Shown here one piece after another: positions 1 through 11,184 of a stretch of 64,000 nt of DNA. The notes below the pieces were generated by a model, which saw only the letters and a program-made list of their open reading frames with translations, did not search any database and was not told where the DNA came from. Both the position numbers and the translations under genes were made by a program. The stretch spans positions 63,366,673 through 63,430,672 of the forward strand of contig NC_081861.1 in the NCBI RefSeq assembly GCF_963259705.1, read 5' to 3'. This DNA is from Myotis daubentonii (taxonomy: Eukaryota; Chordata; Mammalia; Chiroptera; Vespertilionidae). Every line of letters starts with the position of its first letter. Positions within the stretch are counted from its first letter, which is position 1.

Positions 1-193
1 TCAACAGAGCCAAATATCAACAGTACTTCTTCAAAATAGACTCGCCCAGGCTGAAAACCAACTTGTGTGCATGGGCCACGAAGTTTCAATCGCACTGTAC
101 GTGCACGCCCACACATGGTATTTTGTGGAAGAGCCACACTCAAGGGGCCAAAGAGCCGCATGTGGCTCACAAGCCATAGTTTGCAGACCACTG
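1..193 (-). mobile_element. hAT non-autonomous element, cut by the window start
   Basis: Same family as 43635-44106: AAAATAGACTCGCCCAGGC, GGGCCACGAAGTTTCAATCG, AGAGCCGCATGTGGCTCAC, ending GTTTGCAGACCACTG. Internally deleted relative to that copy. Strand is arbitrary. Confidence 0.8.
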
Positions 194-1221
194 TCATAGC
201 CCCTCTCTTTCAACCCATCTGAAAACAACAGGTAATCTCCTTGACTCTCTGATCTCAGGCATGCCTCTTCCGCCCTGTAGCTGCTGTCTACCTACAGATT
301 TTGGAAGCTTCCTACATCCAAGCAAATTCAATAACTTAGAAGCAAAGGTGTTGTGGACTTTAATTTCTCTAAAGCCAGCTCTTGGGTCCTGACTACTGAG
401 GCATGGCAGTCACACTGACAAGTGTACAAAGTGACAGCTGACAGCAAGAAGAAGACAAAATACCTATAAAAAGCAGACACGAAAACTATTACATGACAGC
501 GGACTGGGAGCATGAGCCTCTCCTGTTATTCCCTCTGTGCATTCCCCTCCGAGGGAAAATTGACTAGCAGGAACACAGCAGCTGTCCACCCCCTTTTCTG
601 CTGGTCTGTTTTCTGCTCAAGGAACACATGTTCTTAGTCCCTTTAGCTTTCTCTGTTTTAGCTCATGACCGCCTCCTCTTGCTTGTAAAGATGCCCACAT
701 AACAGACCGTGGCAATGCTCAGCAATCAGCAACTCTGTTAACGAAGTTCACGTGTTTTCCTCAGGAGGCTTCTTAAGGCGTCATTCTGTTCTTTCAAACT
801 ATTGTGCTGCGGTGAACTTTTACTCATTCTTCAAGGCCCAGGGCTACCTCTGATGCTTTCCCTGAAGACTGAGGGAATGTGTATCATGAAATGAACAGGC
901 AACCCAAGAAGCTGGCGGTGTTTTCCATGTTTTATAGCTGAGGCAACTATGACTCCAGGCTTCCAAGGTCAGTATGTTTTGTTTTGTCTCACTTCAAATG
1001 CCACGTTCTTTCCAGCTGTAGTGTAAGCTCCTGACGATTAACTTTCTTAATGGCAATGTAAGGCCTGACATTAAGCTTTTGATTGCTCAGGCATCCACTT
1101 CAAAGACACCCATCTCCCATAAACACATTGCCAGCCACAGGACTAGAGAAAGAGGCAGGTCACGCCACCCAGGAAGTTCCCTTTTTAAAGAGGTCTGATT
1201 GACATAGATTACTGTTTGATC
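194..1221. other. No gene seen
   Basis: Moderate GC, unique-looking sequence with an L2-like scrap at about 810-880. Nothing coding was recognised. Confidence 0.5.
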
Positions 1222-1428
1222 CAGGGGTCCTCAAACTACGGCCCGCGGGCCACATGCAAATACAAATATTGTATTTGTTCCCGTTTTGTTTTTTTACTTC
1301 AAAATAAGATATGTGCAGCGTGCATAAGGAATTTGTTCATAGATTTTTTTTAAAAACTATAGTCTGGCCCTCCAACGGTCTGAGGGACAGTGAACTGGCC
1401 CCCTGTTTAAAAAGTTTGAGGACCCCTG
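1222..1428 (+). mobile_element. hAT non-autonomous element
   Basis: Inverted ends CAGGGGTCCTCAAACT and AGTTTGAGGACCCCTG. Inner CGGCCCGCGGGCCACATGC is typical of hAT MITEs in mammals. No clear 8-bp duplication. Confidence 0.8.
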
Positions 1429-1439
1429 GATCTCTTGAT

Positions 1440-1740
1440 TTTCCCTTCCTGAACTTTAATTCCTACTCTTATGTTTTAAATTCACCAATAAAGACGGAAC
1501 TTCTAAAACCCTAGGTACCCTACCCTCAACCCCAATAAAGGCAGAATCCCAGGTCCTGCCACTCCCCACCTTGTTGTGTAGGCCTCAAGGGTATAACCTC
1601 CAGGACTTACGAGTAATAAACCTTGTTTTTTTCAAAGTTCCCTGATGGTTGTTGCTGAGATGATTCTTCCAGTCATAATATTAACCACAAGGGCTGGTCC
1701 AGCCACAACACGGGCTCCTAAAGGGGAATGTCTTGGGGAG
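1440..1740 (+). repeat. Possible decayed LTR
   Basis: Three AATAAA-type signals (CCAATAAAGACGG, CCCCAATAAAGGC, AGTAATAAACC) and a GTTGCTGAGATG stretch look like the 3' part of an LTR. The hAT element at 1222-1428 lies at its left edge. No terminal match was found. Confidence 0.35.
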
Positions 1741-1889
1741 GGGGGGCCTCACTGCAGGGCCCAGGTGTGTGCCGACAGGCATTTCTTTCCAATAGCATCA
1801 CTATGCAGAGGCTGAGACCAACACATTAACACCAACAATAGGTTTCTCAAAGAACTTCTATTTATTATTATTTGAAGATATTCGATTCA

Positions 1890-2095
1890 ACAGTCACTTG
1901 TGCTTTGCATAACTCATTTCCTTTGTTGTATTTACTACTCATAACACCCCTATAGGACAGGTATTATTAATTTAAACAATCTTGAGCATCAAAGAACCGA
2001 GATAATTTGCTGAAGTTACATAGGTAATAAGTAACAAAAGCAGGGTGTAAACCTGTATCTTTGGCACTAAATCTGGCAGTGGTTTCCTCACAATT
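1890..2095 (-). repeat. MIR
   Basis: Reverse MIR order: ACTCATAACACCCCTATAGG, AGGTATTATTAATTTAAAC, GAAGTTACATAGGTAATAAG. Old. Confidence 0.65.
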
Positions 2096-2284
2096 AACCT
2101 AACCCCCAGGGCCTCAAATGTCTCTCCAACAGAGCATGTATAAAATTATCTCACTCTGTAATGACTGATAAGATGTCTTGCACAAGTCCTATAGTGTGAA
2201 ATCCTCGATGAGAGAGGAGGTGTCAAATTTAACATTTATATTTTCATTTCCACTATAATATATGAGATGGTCCATTGCATGGAA

Positions 2285-2755
2285 TGTAGATGTGGACAAA
2301 GGATCTAGAGAAGCCGTGGGCAAACTACGGTCCGCGGGCCGGATCCGGCCCATTCGGCTGTTCTATATGTTCTCTTGCTCTCCCCTCTGCTCCTTCACCA
2401 GCAGCAGTGTTAACATGGCAAAGTCGGGAAACACGGCTGCAGCTCCTTCTTCTGAGTCCAGTTTAAGAACCCATTGTGGCCCTCGAGTCAAAAAGTTTGC
2501 CCACCCCTGATCTAGAGTCAAGATGACTGGGCTCAAACCCTAGTTCTACCATTTTCATGAGATTTTAGGGGAGTTATTTAACCAATGGGAGCATTACCTT
2601 TTTGGGTTTTTTTTTAAATTTAGACTTCAATAATAGTATCTACCTCTGAGGGTTGTGAAGATTAAATGAGAGTGCATGTGACGTGCTTCTTAATTAGCAC
2701 TGTGGCTAGTACAAAATAACCTTTTGATAAACGTTAGTGGCTGTTATTATCATTG
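2285..2755 (+). repeat. MIR split by a hAT element
   Basis: GACTGGGCTCAAACCCTAG, TAATAGTATCTACCTCTGAG and GTTGTGAAGATTAAATGAG give the forward MIR order. The hAT at 2311-2509 lies in its left part. Confidence 0.75.
2311..2509 (+). mobile_element. hAT non-autonomous element in a MIR
   Basis: Ends AAGCCGTGGGCAAACTACGG and AAGTTTGCCCACCCCTG. Perfect duplication ATCTAGAG at 2303-2310 and 2510-2517. The first base of the left end is mutated from C. Confidence 0.88.
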
Positions 2756-2949
2756 GGGTCATTCACCTCAAGAAGGGTTCCCTTTGGCACTATGCCCGTC
2801 TGTCCTGTGGAGCTTTCCCAGATGAGGCACATTTAGGAATCTTTCCCCCGTGCTCCTATCACATCTGAAGCCCATTATTGCTACACAAAATGTCTGGTTT
2901 TAATGTCTATCTCCTACACTGCAAGAAGCATCCCTAACACCATCATCTA

Positions 2950-3310
2950 ACTGTGCTTTCTGTGCACACAGAAACCCCTTTGCCTGGAATATCCTTGACT
3001 ATCTCCTCTACCTCAATAATCCCCATTCATTCTTCAGAAATAAATTACTGCTTCCAATGTGAGGCCTTCTCAACTATCTCAGGCAGTAACAATTCCCAGA
3101 GCAGTTTTTCACACCTTGACTATACTACTTACCACACTGTAGTATTATTCACTTACACACTTGTTTCTCTAATAGACCATGAACTCTTCCATGTCAGAAA
3201 TCCCATGTTATTCATTGTTTTAGGCCAAGTCCAAGCAGAACAGAACATATGGCAGAACTTCAAGAACTGCTTGTTTGGACGAATGACTGATGAACAAATG
3301 AAGCAAGCAG
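2950..3310 (+). repeat. L2 3' end
   Basis: CCTTTGCCTGGAATATCC, CATTCATTCTTCAG and ATAGACCATGAACTCTTCC follow the L2 tail. The 132-codon ORF here (2953-3351) is L2, not a host gene. A similar scrap lies at about 810-880. Confidence 0.7.
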
Positions 3311-3404
3311 GGACTAAACAATACATAGTGTACTTGTTCAATGGAATTTGAAGTATTATGAACTAACTAGGCTTCAGGTCACCATATATGAATTGTTGTG
3401 ACTA

Positions 3405-3605
3405 CTATATTATAGAGCAGGGTATTTTGAGAAGAAAGAGGTCACTCATTCGATTCTCCGTCAGGGCACATGCCTGGTTACAGGCTCCATCCCCAGTAGG
3501 GGGTGTGCAAGAGGCAGCTGATCAATGTTTCTCTCTAATCACTGATGTTTCTATCTCCCTCTCCATTCCTCTCTCTGAAATCAATAAAAAAAACATTTTA
3601 AAAAC
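3405..3605 (+). mobile_element. VES SINE, degenerate 5' end
   Basis: CATTCGATTCTCCGTCAGGG, GAGGCAGCTGATCAATG and TCAATAAAAAAAACATTTT are the SINE body and tail. The A-box half is decayed. Confidence 0.8.
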
Positions 3606-3609
3606 TCTT

Positions 3610-5989
3610 CAATGGAATAAATGTAGTCATGCTTTAGGGAAATGTCAGTTTTATCTATTGGTTTTACTCACATAAGGAGTTACAACTTGTGCAAATGAAA
3701 CTATATCTTCTCTCCCTGATATTGTGATTGTCCTTGATACAGTCTGCAGAGGGGTGGGCCACATCACTCTGACGCAAATGTACATGTATTCATTACAAGT
3801 TATCACTTCTTTTCATTGGAAGGAAAGAAAATGGATAAAACTTTTAATAACACACAAGCTTAGATCTATAAAAACATGTAATGCTTAAATACACAGAGTT
3901 AAGCCAATGTGCAAATGAGCAGTTAAGACTATAGATACATGGATTAGATTTGACCTACTGAGTGACAACAGACTCTCAGCCAGTGAGACTCATACACATT
4001 CATGGATTAACGACTTGAATTATCATGACAGTATTTGTTCATCAGCCTTTCCTTTTACAGAAAAGCTAATTATAGCTATGAAGTATTTCTCTCTCTGATC
4101 TTGGAATGTTCATTCTGATTTCAAGAAAAATATAACATGCATAAAATATTGAACTAAACTGGGAAAATCAACATCTTCCAAATGCAGAACTACTTAAACA
4201 CATAGCCAAATAGGCCTACCTTTGCCATGGAGCGGGGCGGGGCGGGGGGGGGGGGGGGGCGGGCTGCAGAATCAAGACTACAGATACAATCTTCATTGCC
4301 TAAACTTTGTAGGACCTGCTCCCATTTTGAGGGTCAAAAATAAGGAATAGGCGAAGGTAGAGTTCAACAATGACATACGCCATACTAATAACGAACACCT
4401 TTGGCTTGGGACCTTTAAAGAGATCATAAATCTCCCCAACTCCTGCATTTACTTACTTTTGTATTTTGCAAGCTGATTTAAAATAAATCCTTACACCTTG
4501 AGCATTTCCCCACTGAGGAAATTAGTCATGAAATAGCTTGAACCAACACCCAACCACTGTTGTCAAGGAAACAAAACAAATATATTACCTGTTTCTTACC
4601 CTCAGGAAGCTAGAAACAGGTTGAGGACACCAAAGAGGACATTTAAAAGTAACTCAAGAACATTTAGAAAGCAAAATGCACACCTTAATAAAATGCATAT
4701 TAAGAAAATGAAAGGCTCCACTCAGGCACGTTAGCTCTCTTCAGTGTTCTCAAAGCTGGTATCAGGAATAATTAGAACAGGTAAACAAGATTGTGAAGGA
4801 GGTAAGTGCTGTGATTAGTTGAGTCAGAGGCATCAGGTATTTAATTTGGGGAAGTAGTATGTGACAGGCACATAAATAGACCACGTAACTCTATGCACCA
4901 GTGAGAACAATCAGACTGGCTTGACTAAAGTAAGAGTACAGTTGAAACGCGCTGAACACTGACTTTGAAAACAATGGGGATCAGTTAAGTGAACTTAGAG
5001 GTAACAATGACAGATAACAGAAACACATGAGGAAATATTTTTTGTCATAATCCACAGTGTAATAGTTATTTTTCACTTAAAACAATTACTTTAATTTCAC
5101 AAAATGCATAAAATAGGCATATATTTTAAATATTTTATGGAAATGTATGTTTCTGGAGACCTGACCCTCTAAATTAAGAGCTGAGAGAGAATAATCTATA
5201 ATATTCAGCTAAAAGTTGCAGGGTTGAATAATCTTGAAACTTTTAGAAATCTCTATTTACTGAAAAATGAATTTTCCATTCCACAGGTGTCACAAATTTA
5301 CTTTGAAAGTGGACAATTTGGAAATATTATATTCTATCTTTATTTTGAAAGTGGACTCTGAAAATATTATATTGCTATCACTGAATTCTTTTATAGCCTA
5401 AGTCTTCTACTGGTCAAAGCCAATCCCGGAGGCATTTTCTTTTGTAATTTGCCATTAACCTTATCCCTCATTATTTTCTAGTATACCTTTTATCACATAT
5501 TAGGGCACTTATATACAGCTTCATAACAGGCATCAACAGAAAGATAATTCCATTTATCACATTTCAAAGTTCACATTTTTCCTGGGCAAACCAAAACAAC
5601 TGATACCCACACTAACATTTCATACATTTACTACATGTTGCTTAGATTGAAGGAATTCATTATTCAAAAATGAAGAAAAATACAAACTTAAGCCATGAAA
5701 AACAAATAGTATTAAATAATCCATTAGAAGAGCAACAGGCAAAATCATTTTCTGGCCCACAGTTTCTTTTCCTACAAAATAAGATGGCTGTACTAAGTGC
5801 TAGCCAGGTATCAGACTCTGCAAGGATGTTGATCAGGTAGTAATGGTGTCCATGGTGTGGACAATATTCTTTGCAAACAGATGAAAAAGAATTGACTGCA
5901 CCCCTGGATAAAAAAAAATGGCTGCTGCTATAATAAGCAAATGTTATTGACAGAGATAAAAATGATCACAAGAACTATCATGTCTCCCA
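3610..5989. other. No gene seen
   Basis: AT-rich sequence, apart from the G run at 4229. No repeat family or exon was recognised. Confidence 0.5.
4229..4263 (+). repeat. G-rich run
   Basis: (GGGGC) units lead into a G run of about 17. A G-quadruplex is possible. Confidence 0.85.
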
Positions 5990-6166
5990 TGTGGCAAGTA
6001 CTATTTCAAATACTGTACAATATTAACTCAACTGGCACCATAAGCCTAAGGGATAGATACATAATTATATTCATTTTAGAGATGAAGAGATTGACATATT
6101 AAGTACCTTTCCCAAGATCACACCAGGTACAAAGTGGTAGAAGTGGGTTTTGAACCCAAGTGATGC
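5990..6166 (-). repeat. MIR
   Basis: GTGGCAAGTACTATTTCAAA, TTTTAGAGATGAAGAGATTG, GAAGTGGGTTTTGAACCCAA. Ends next to LTR copy 1. Confidence 0.7.
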
Positions 6167-6192
6167 TACTGTAATTAGCCAGTTATTAATAA

Positions 6193-6604
6193 CTAGAGGC
6201 CCAATGCATAAAATTCGTGCAAGAGTAGGCCTTCCTTCCCCAGGCACCCAGGACTTGGGCTTCCCTCCGGCTGCCTGCAGGCACCGGGGATCCAGGCTTC
6301 CCTCACAGCCCCAGCTTTGTCTGGAAGGACATCTGGTCTAATTAGCATATTACACTTTTATTATTTTTTTAAATACATATTTTTATTGATTTCAGAGAGG
6401 AAGGGAGAGAGATGGAAACATCAATAATGAGAGAGAATCATTGACTGGCTGCCTCCTGCATGCCCCCTACTGGGAATCAAGCCCGCAACCCAGGCATGCG
6501 CCCTTGACCAGAATCGAACCCAGGACCTTTCATTCCACAGACCAATGCTCTATCCACTGAGCCAAACTGGCTAGGGCAGCATATTATACTTTTATTATTA
6601 TAGA
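6193..6604 (-). mobile_element. HeliBat-type Helitron inserted in LTR copy 1
   Basis: Minus-strand Helitron. On the plus strand it runs CTAGAGGCCCAATGCATAAA at the left to TTATTATTATAGA at the right, which is 5' TCTATAATAATAAAA on its own strand. It sits between A (6192) and T (6605). Removing it restores TTATTAATAATAGGAAA, which is the sequence of the other LTR copy. It contains a VES SINE at about 6365-6577. Confidence 0.88.
6365..6577 (-). mobile_element. VES SINE inside the Helitron
   Basis: tRNA-derived SINE on the minus strand, with TTTTTATTGATTTCAGAGAG at the tail end and ATCCACTGAGCCAAACTGGC (promoter end) at the right. It is flanked by imperfect repeats of GCATATTACACTTTTATTAT, the Helitron's own 5' sequence, which gives a target duplication of about 20 bp. 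Confidence 0.88.
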
Positions 6605-7260
6605 TAGGAAAAGAGCAAAGGAAAGACCAGACATTATAGGCATGTCATCTCAGCAGCTTCACCAGGAAGCGGCAATTTCACCCAACCCAGGGAACCACTG
6701 GGTAAAGGGGCCCAACAAAGGAGAGATAGACACATGTTCTGTGAAGTTGGGGGGATGTAGGGAAGGTACTTGCCTGTCAAACCTGGGGACAGAGATAATT
6801 AGCCAGAGTGGGTATGGACACTGCAAGCCCACAAAAATTTGGGAATACATAATCCCCTAAACAAAAGGAATTCTCTCTCTCTTGTGACTCTTGACTCTTG
6901 CATTCTCCCATATGGCCCACAGCCATGAGGACCCCACATGCAATGATCTGATTGGCTACAGGAGGGAACACGAGCTAAGGTAGCCAGATGCTGGACTGGA
7001 CTTGGCTCCACCATAGAAAGGAAACTCTGGAAACTGGCTCTTATTTTAGCTCTGCTGAAGCCCCAGCTACACTTCTTCTATGACTGGGATAGAGAAATGG
7101 GAATTTGGAAAGTCAGAGGTGTAATTCTACAGAAATAAAGCTTTCTACACCATCTCATCCCCCTGTGAGAGCCTCAGAAATTCTTTTCCCCGGATATCAC
7201 AAGAACTCCACCCCCATACGCAACTGGTACAGACAAGGAACTCTCCCCTCTGATAAGACA

Positions 7261-8684
7261 AGGAGTCTGGCTCTAGAGCCTGCTTTCCTAATTCTGCTTC
7301 TCTAACCAACCTAGTCCTACTTGATAGTGGGCCTTTGCTTCACTTTTTACCATGACCATCTCCTGATGAACATAAAGTACAAAAAAAAAAACAAAAACAA
7401 CAAGTAAAGTTCACTAGTTTTTATTCTATAATAAAGGGCTACCTTTGCCAGAGAAATGCATTTATTCAATATTTCATTTTTATCATTAAAGATAATTAGA
7501 AAATTAATATAAAAGTTTGGCTTTATTCAACAACAATAACTATTACAAAGGGGTCTAGATTTTCAAACGAGGAATGATTAATGTGTCCTCCATAAATTGA
7601 GCATTTCTTTGTTTATGGGGAATCATTAAAATGAGTTGGTTCTCTCTAGTATACCGTATTTTCCCCCAAAATCAAACATATTCTGTCAACTATGGTGAAA
7701 AACCTGCATAAAATATACTTGTGTTTTTTTTTCTTTTATGATTAAATATTCACATACTCTAAACAGAAATATTACAGGGGTTAAAGACTAACATATATTA
7801 ATTACTAACTTTATTTAGGTACAGTATAAAATTTTTTTTAGAGCATAACTATCTTTATTCACTTGCAAGATACACAGCTTTAATCACAAAAACTAGAAGC
7901 TAAGAATGTCCTTTAAGGAAAAAGCATTTGCTTCCTCTGTAAAGTGCTGTTATTTAACTATAAATACAGCTTCCCACAATTTAATCAGATAAAAACTAAG
8001 CCAGCCTTAGTGGACAATGACATTTGCCATAAAAGCATGAATTACATAAATGATAGTTGTTGCCTACCTTAAACATTTCAGCACTAAATTCACCATCTTA
8101 CCTTTAATGTTTATGCTATCTATTGAAGTATCTGTTCAGAGCAGGAATATTAAAAGCATGACATTTAATATAATCGAAATGATCGCAATCATCAGATGAA
8201 ATGAGAAAATCCAACAAAGTACATAAGACATTGAAGATTGCTAAGAAAATGGAGATGATACCAAAGTGGGGGTATAAATACAGCCTTGCCTAGAAAAAGG
8301 GCAATGATGGCTCAAGGTTTTCTAAAGACCCATGAAACTTGCAAACTCTCAGAAAATGGAGAATAGCTGTGTTCAGAGCTTTGTAAACTGAGACCTATCA
8401 ATAACCATTAGTAATCAAAAGAGTCTAAATGTCCTACCTGTCATACAAAGTTTAATAGGATTAAATACTTCAATGAAGATCTTGAAGGAAAACTAAATGT
8501 ATGGGGGAACCATAGGGTATGCAACCAAACCTTAAGTTAAAAGGTCATTTATACCATGGAACTGCAGGGATGAGGAAATAAGATGTCATACATACCATCT
8601 AAGCCTCTCTCACACACTGAGAACAAAGAATTCTGAGGGATAATTTCAAAATACTTACATAACGGCTAGGTACCACTGATTCTG
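7261..8684. other. AT-rich spacer between the two LTR copies
   Basis: No retroviral internal sequence, primer-binding site or polypurine tract was recognised, so this does not support a provirus. Confidence 0.5.
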
Positions 8685-9629
8685 TTGTAATTAGCTAGTT
8701 ATTAATAATAGGAAAGGAGCCCCAGCCAGTTTGGGTCAATGGTTAGAGCATCTGCTTGTGGACTGAAGGGTCTTGGGGTCAATTCCAGTCAAGGGCACGT
8801 ACCTCGGTTGCAGGCTCAATCCCTGGTGCCAGTCGGGGCACAGCAGGCAACCAGCTGATATGTCCCTCTCCATTGATATTTCTCTCTCTGTGTCTCTCCC
8901 CATCCTGTCCACTCTCTCTAAGAATCAATGGAAAAAATGTCCCTGGGTTAGGATTAACAAAAAAATAATAATAATAGGAAAGGAGCAAAGGGCAGCTTCA
9001 CCAGGAAGGTGCAACTTTGCATTCCCCAGAGAACCACTGGCCCATTTCCTGGGAGAAAGGGTCCAATAAAGGGGAGACAGACACATGCCCAGTGAAGTTA
9101 GGGTGATTGGGAAGGTACTTGCTGGCCAATCAAGCCCAGGGAACCATGGATTCTCCATAATGGGTGGAGCCAATGCTAGCCCACAAAATATTGGGAATAC
9201 AGAATTCCCAAAATAAAGGAGTTTGCTCTCCTAGGACTCTTGGGTTGTACCTCGTTCTTGGCTTCCTTGCATTTTCCCATGTTTCCTTCAGAGACATGTG
9301 GCCCTGAGGACCCCCCACACAATGGACTGATTGACTGCAGCAGGAAACACACACTAAGCTAGCCTGATTCTGGATTGAACTATGATGCCCTAATATGGAA
9401 CCAAAACTTTGGACACTGGCTCTGTTTTAGCCCTATTGAAGCCCTAGCTACACTTCTATGATTGGACTAAGGGAATGGGACTTTGGAAACTCGGGGATTT
9501 AATTCCAGACCAATAAAAATCACTCATCCTCACGTACGACTCTCAGCAACTTCTTTTTCTCAGGATATCACAAAAATTGCACTCCCATGAGCAACAGATG
9601 GGGATGTGGACCTCTCCCGACCAATAGCA
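8685..9629 (+). repeat. LTR copy 2, interrupted by a SINE
   Basis: Second copy of the LTR-like repeat at 6170-7260, same strand. It starts TGTAATTAGCTAG and ends near CCAATAGCA. It lacks the Helitron of copy 1, so it shows the empty site TTATTAATAATAGGAAAGG. A VES SINE splits it near the start. CCAATAAAAATC at about 9510 is the likely polyadenylation region. Confidence 0.6.
8721..8969 (+). mobile_element. VES SINE in LTR copy 2
   Basis: Plus-strand SINE from CCCAGCCAGTTTGGGTCAAT to a tail of AACAAAAAAAT. The target AATAATAGGAAAGGAGC is repeated on both sides (8704-8720 and about 8970-8986). Confidence 0.88.
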
Positions 9630-9914
9630 CCACAATCATAGCATGTCCAAAAGCATGACCTTAAAATATTTCTCTATATGGTACATAAACAGGACATATA
9701 CTCGCAAAATTATGGACAAACACCTACAGAAAAAGTGATCTTTGTACAGATTAGCCTAAGAATTTTCTATTCAAGTAATTTACTGATATACAGAAAAGAG
9801 GCAGTCTTAGATTTGTTGCCACTATATTCACATGCCCACTGTATTCACGTGTCCACCCCACAATATGCCTCTCTGGAATATTGGTTATTTCAGGCTGTTA
9901 TTTTTTTAGAACTG

Positions 9915-10320
9915 CAGGCATAAAACCTTTTGTAAGAGAAATGTACATTTTTCAGAGAAAACTCCATTTGTAAGCATGTCTGCCTCTCTGTACCAGGAAA
10001 AGGAGGATGACTAAACTCTAGAAACTCTTATCAAAGGAGGAGGCTAAGGCTTAAATTTGCATAAAAACCTTACCCTCATATACAGCACATTTCCTGGTAA
10101 CCTCCCACTGGCTCCCCACCCCCTCAACATCTTTTGTCTTTAGCTGGAAATGGCATTTAAGGTGATAGTTTAGGTCATTTGGGGAAGTTACTCAATTTTA
10201 TTGGGTATCTCTGAAATATACAGGAAGTATACATGTTTTTCTCATGTTAATATGTCTTATTATGGGAGGGAGTTTCTCAGCCAATAAAATAGAATAGAAA
10301 AAAATTATTTTTCCTCTTCA
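9915..10320 (+). repeat. LTR-like repeat, first of two tandem copies
   Basis: The order CCTTTTGTAAG, CTCTCTGTACCAG, AAACTCTTATCAA, CAACATCTTTTGTCTTTAG and TCTCAGCCAA is shared with 10377-10790. The region is about 400 bp. The polyadenylation-like region followed by a GTCTCAGCC end suggests an ERVL or other LTR. The family is not identified. Confidence 0.5.
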
Positions 10321-10376
10321 ACAGCATAAAGATATTTTAGGCAGATTATTTTTGAGAAACAACCAGACACAGAAGC

Positions 10377-10790
10377 TGCATAAAACTGCGTAAAAGTTAC
10401 CCTTTTGTAAGACATTTATAGTTACAAGGGAAACTTCCAGTTGTTAGGTTGTCTAGCTCTCTGTACCAGAAAAAGGATGATTCTAAATAACAAGAAACTC
10501 TTATCAATGAAGAAAAGCACCTAATTCAATCTGTACAATAATTCTTATCATTACTTTTCCTGATCACCTCCACCAACCGTCCCCTCCCCCAACATCTTTG
10601 TCTTTAGTTGAAGATGGCATTCACAGTGGTATCTTAGGCCATCTTGGGGATATCTCTCTAGGTAAATGTGAGGTATCCAGTTTAATAAACTTCTGTTTGT
10701 TTTTCTTTTGTTAATCTGCCTTTTATTATAGAGGGTCTCAGCCAAGAAGAACCTAGAAGGGTAGAGGTAAATTTATTTTTCCTCCCTTAC
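10377..10790 (+). repeat. LTR-like repeat, second of two tandem copies
   Basis: Direct repeat of 9915-10320 with clear divergence. It has the fuller end: TTAATAAACTTCTG, then TTTTATTATAGAGGGTCTC and AGAAGGGTAGAGG. About 55 bp separate the copies, so this could be a tandem duplication or two insertions. Confidence 0.5.
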
Positions 10791-10813
10791 ACCATATACT
10801 TATTATATTTCAA

Positions 10814-11161
10814 CTAGAAGCCCATTGAACAAACATTCGCACAATAGGCCTTTCTTCCCCTGGCTGCTGGCACCGGTTTTCCTCTGGCACCCGGGACCCA
10901 GGCCTTTGGTCCGGCTGCAGCAAGGCTTGGCTTTTCTGCTGCAGCCACAGCAAGGCTTGGCTTCTCCGCTGCGACAGTGGAGAAACCAAGTCTCTTCAGT
11001 CTTCAGTCTTCACTCTGGCCAGAGCCTTCAGTCTTCGCTCCTTGCCTGCATATGCAAATTAACCACCATCTTTGTTGGGTTAATTTGCATAGTTGCTCTG
11101 ATTGGCTGGTGGGCATAGCGGAGTGACACCAATTTGCATGTTTCTGTTTTATTAGTGTAGA
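10814..11161 (-). mobile_element. Helitron (HeliBat variant)
   Basis: Left end CTAGAAGCCCATTGAACAAA (the decayed 3' end) and right end TTTTATTAGTGTAGA, which is TCTACACTAATAAAA on the minus strand. The inner part is GC-rich and followed by ATGCAAATTAACC, as in the element at 35987-36949. Confidence 0.75.
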
Positions 11162-11184
11162 CATTAGACCTTTTGAAGCTATTA

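Larger units (their letters stand above)
6170..7260 (+). repeat. LTR copy 1 (endogenous retrovirus-like), interrupted
   Basis: This is a copy of about 680 bp of an LTR-like repeat, once a 412-bp Helitron is removed. It starts TGTAATTAGCCAG and ends near GATAAGACA. It shares order and wording with the copy at 8685-9629, for example CAGCTTCACCAGGAAG, CCCACAAAA.TTGGGAATAC and GATATCACAA. AATAAA at about 7134 lies where a polyadenylation signal would be. The copies are visibly diverged. No gag, pol or env sequence is recognised between them, and no matching flanking duplications were found, so two solo LTRs are more likely than one provirus. Confidence 0.6.

Noticed and set aside
2953..3351. 132-codon ORF as a possible gene
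   Set aside because: The DNA reads as the 3' end of an L2 element.
6170..9629. One provirus with two LTRs
   Set aside because: The copies are diverged, the interval has no recognisable retroviral sequence or priming sites, and the outer flanks do not match.
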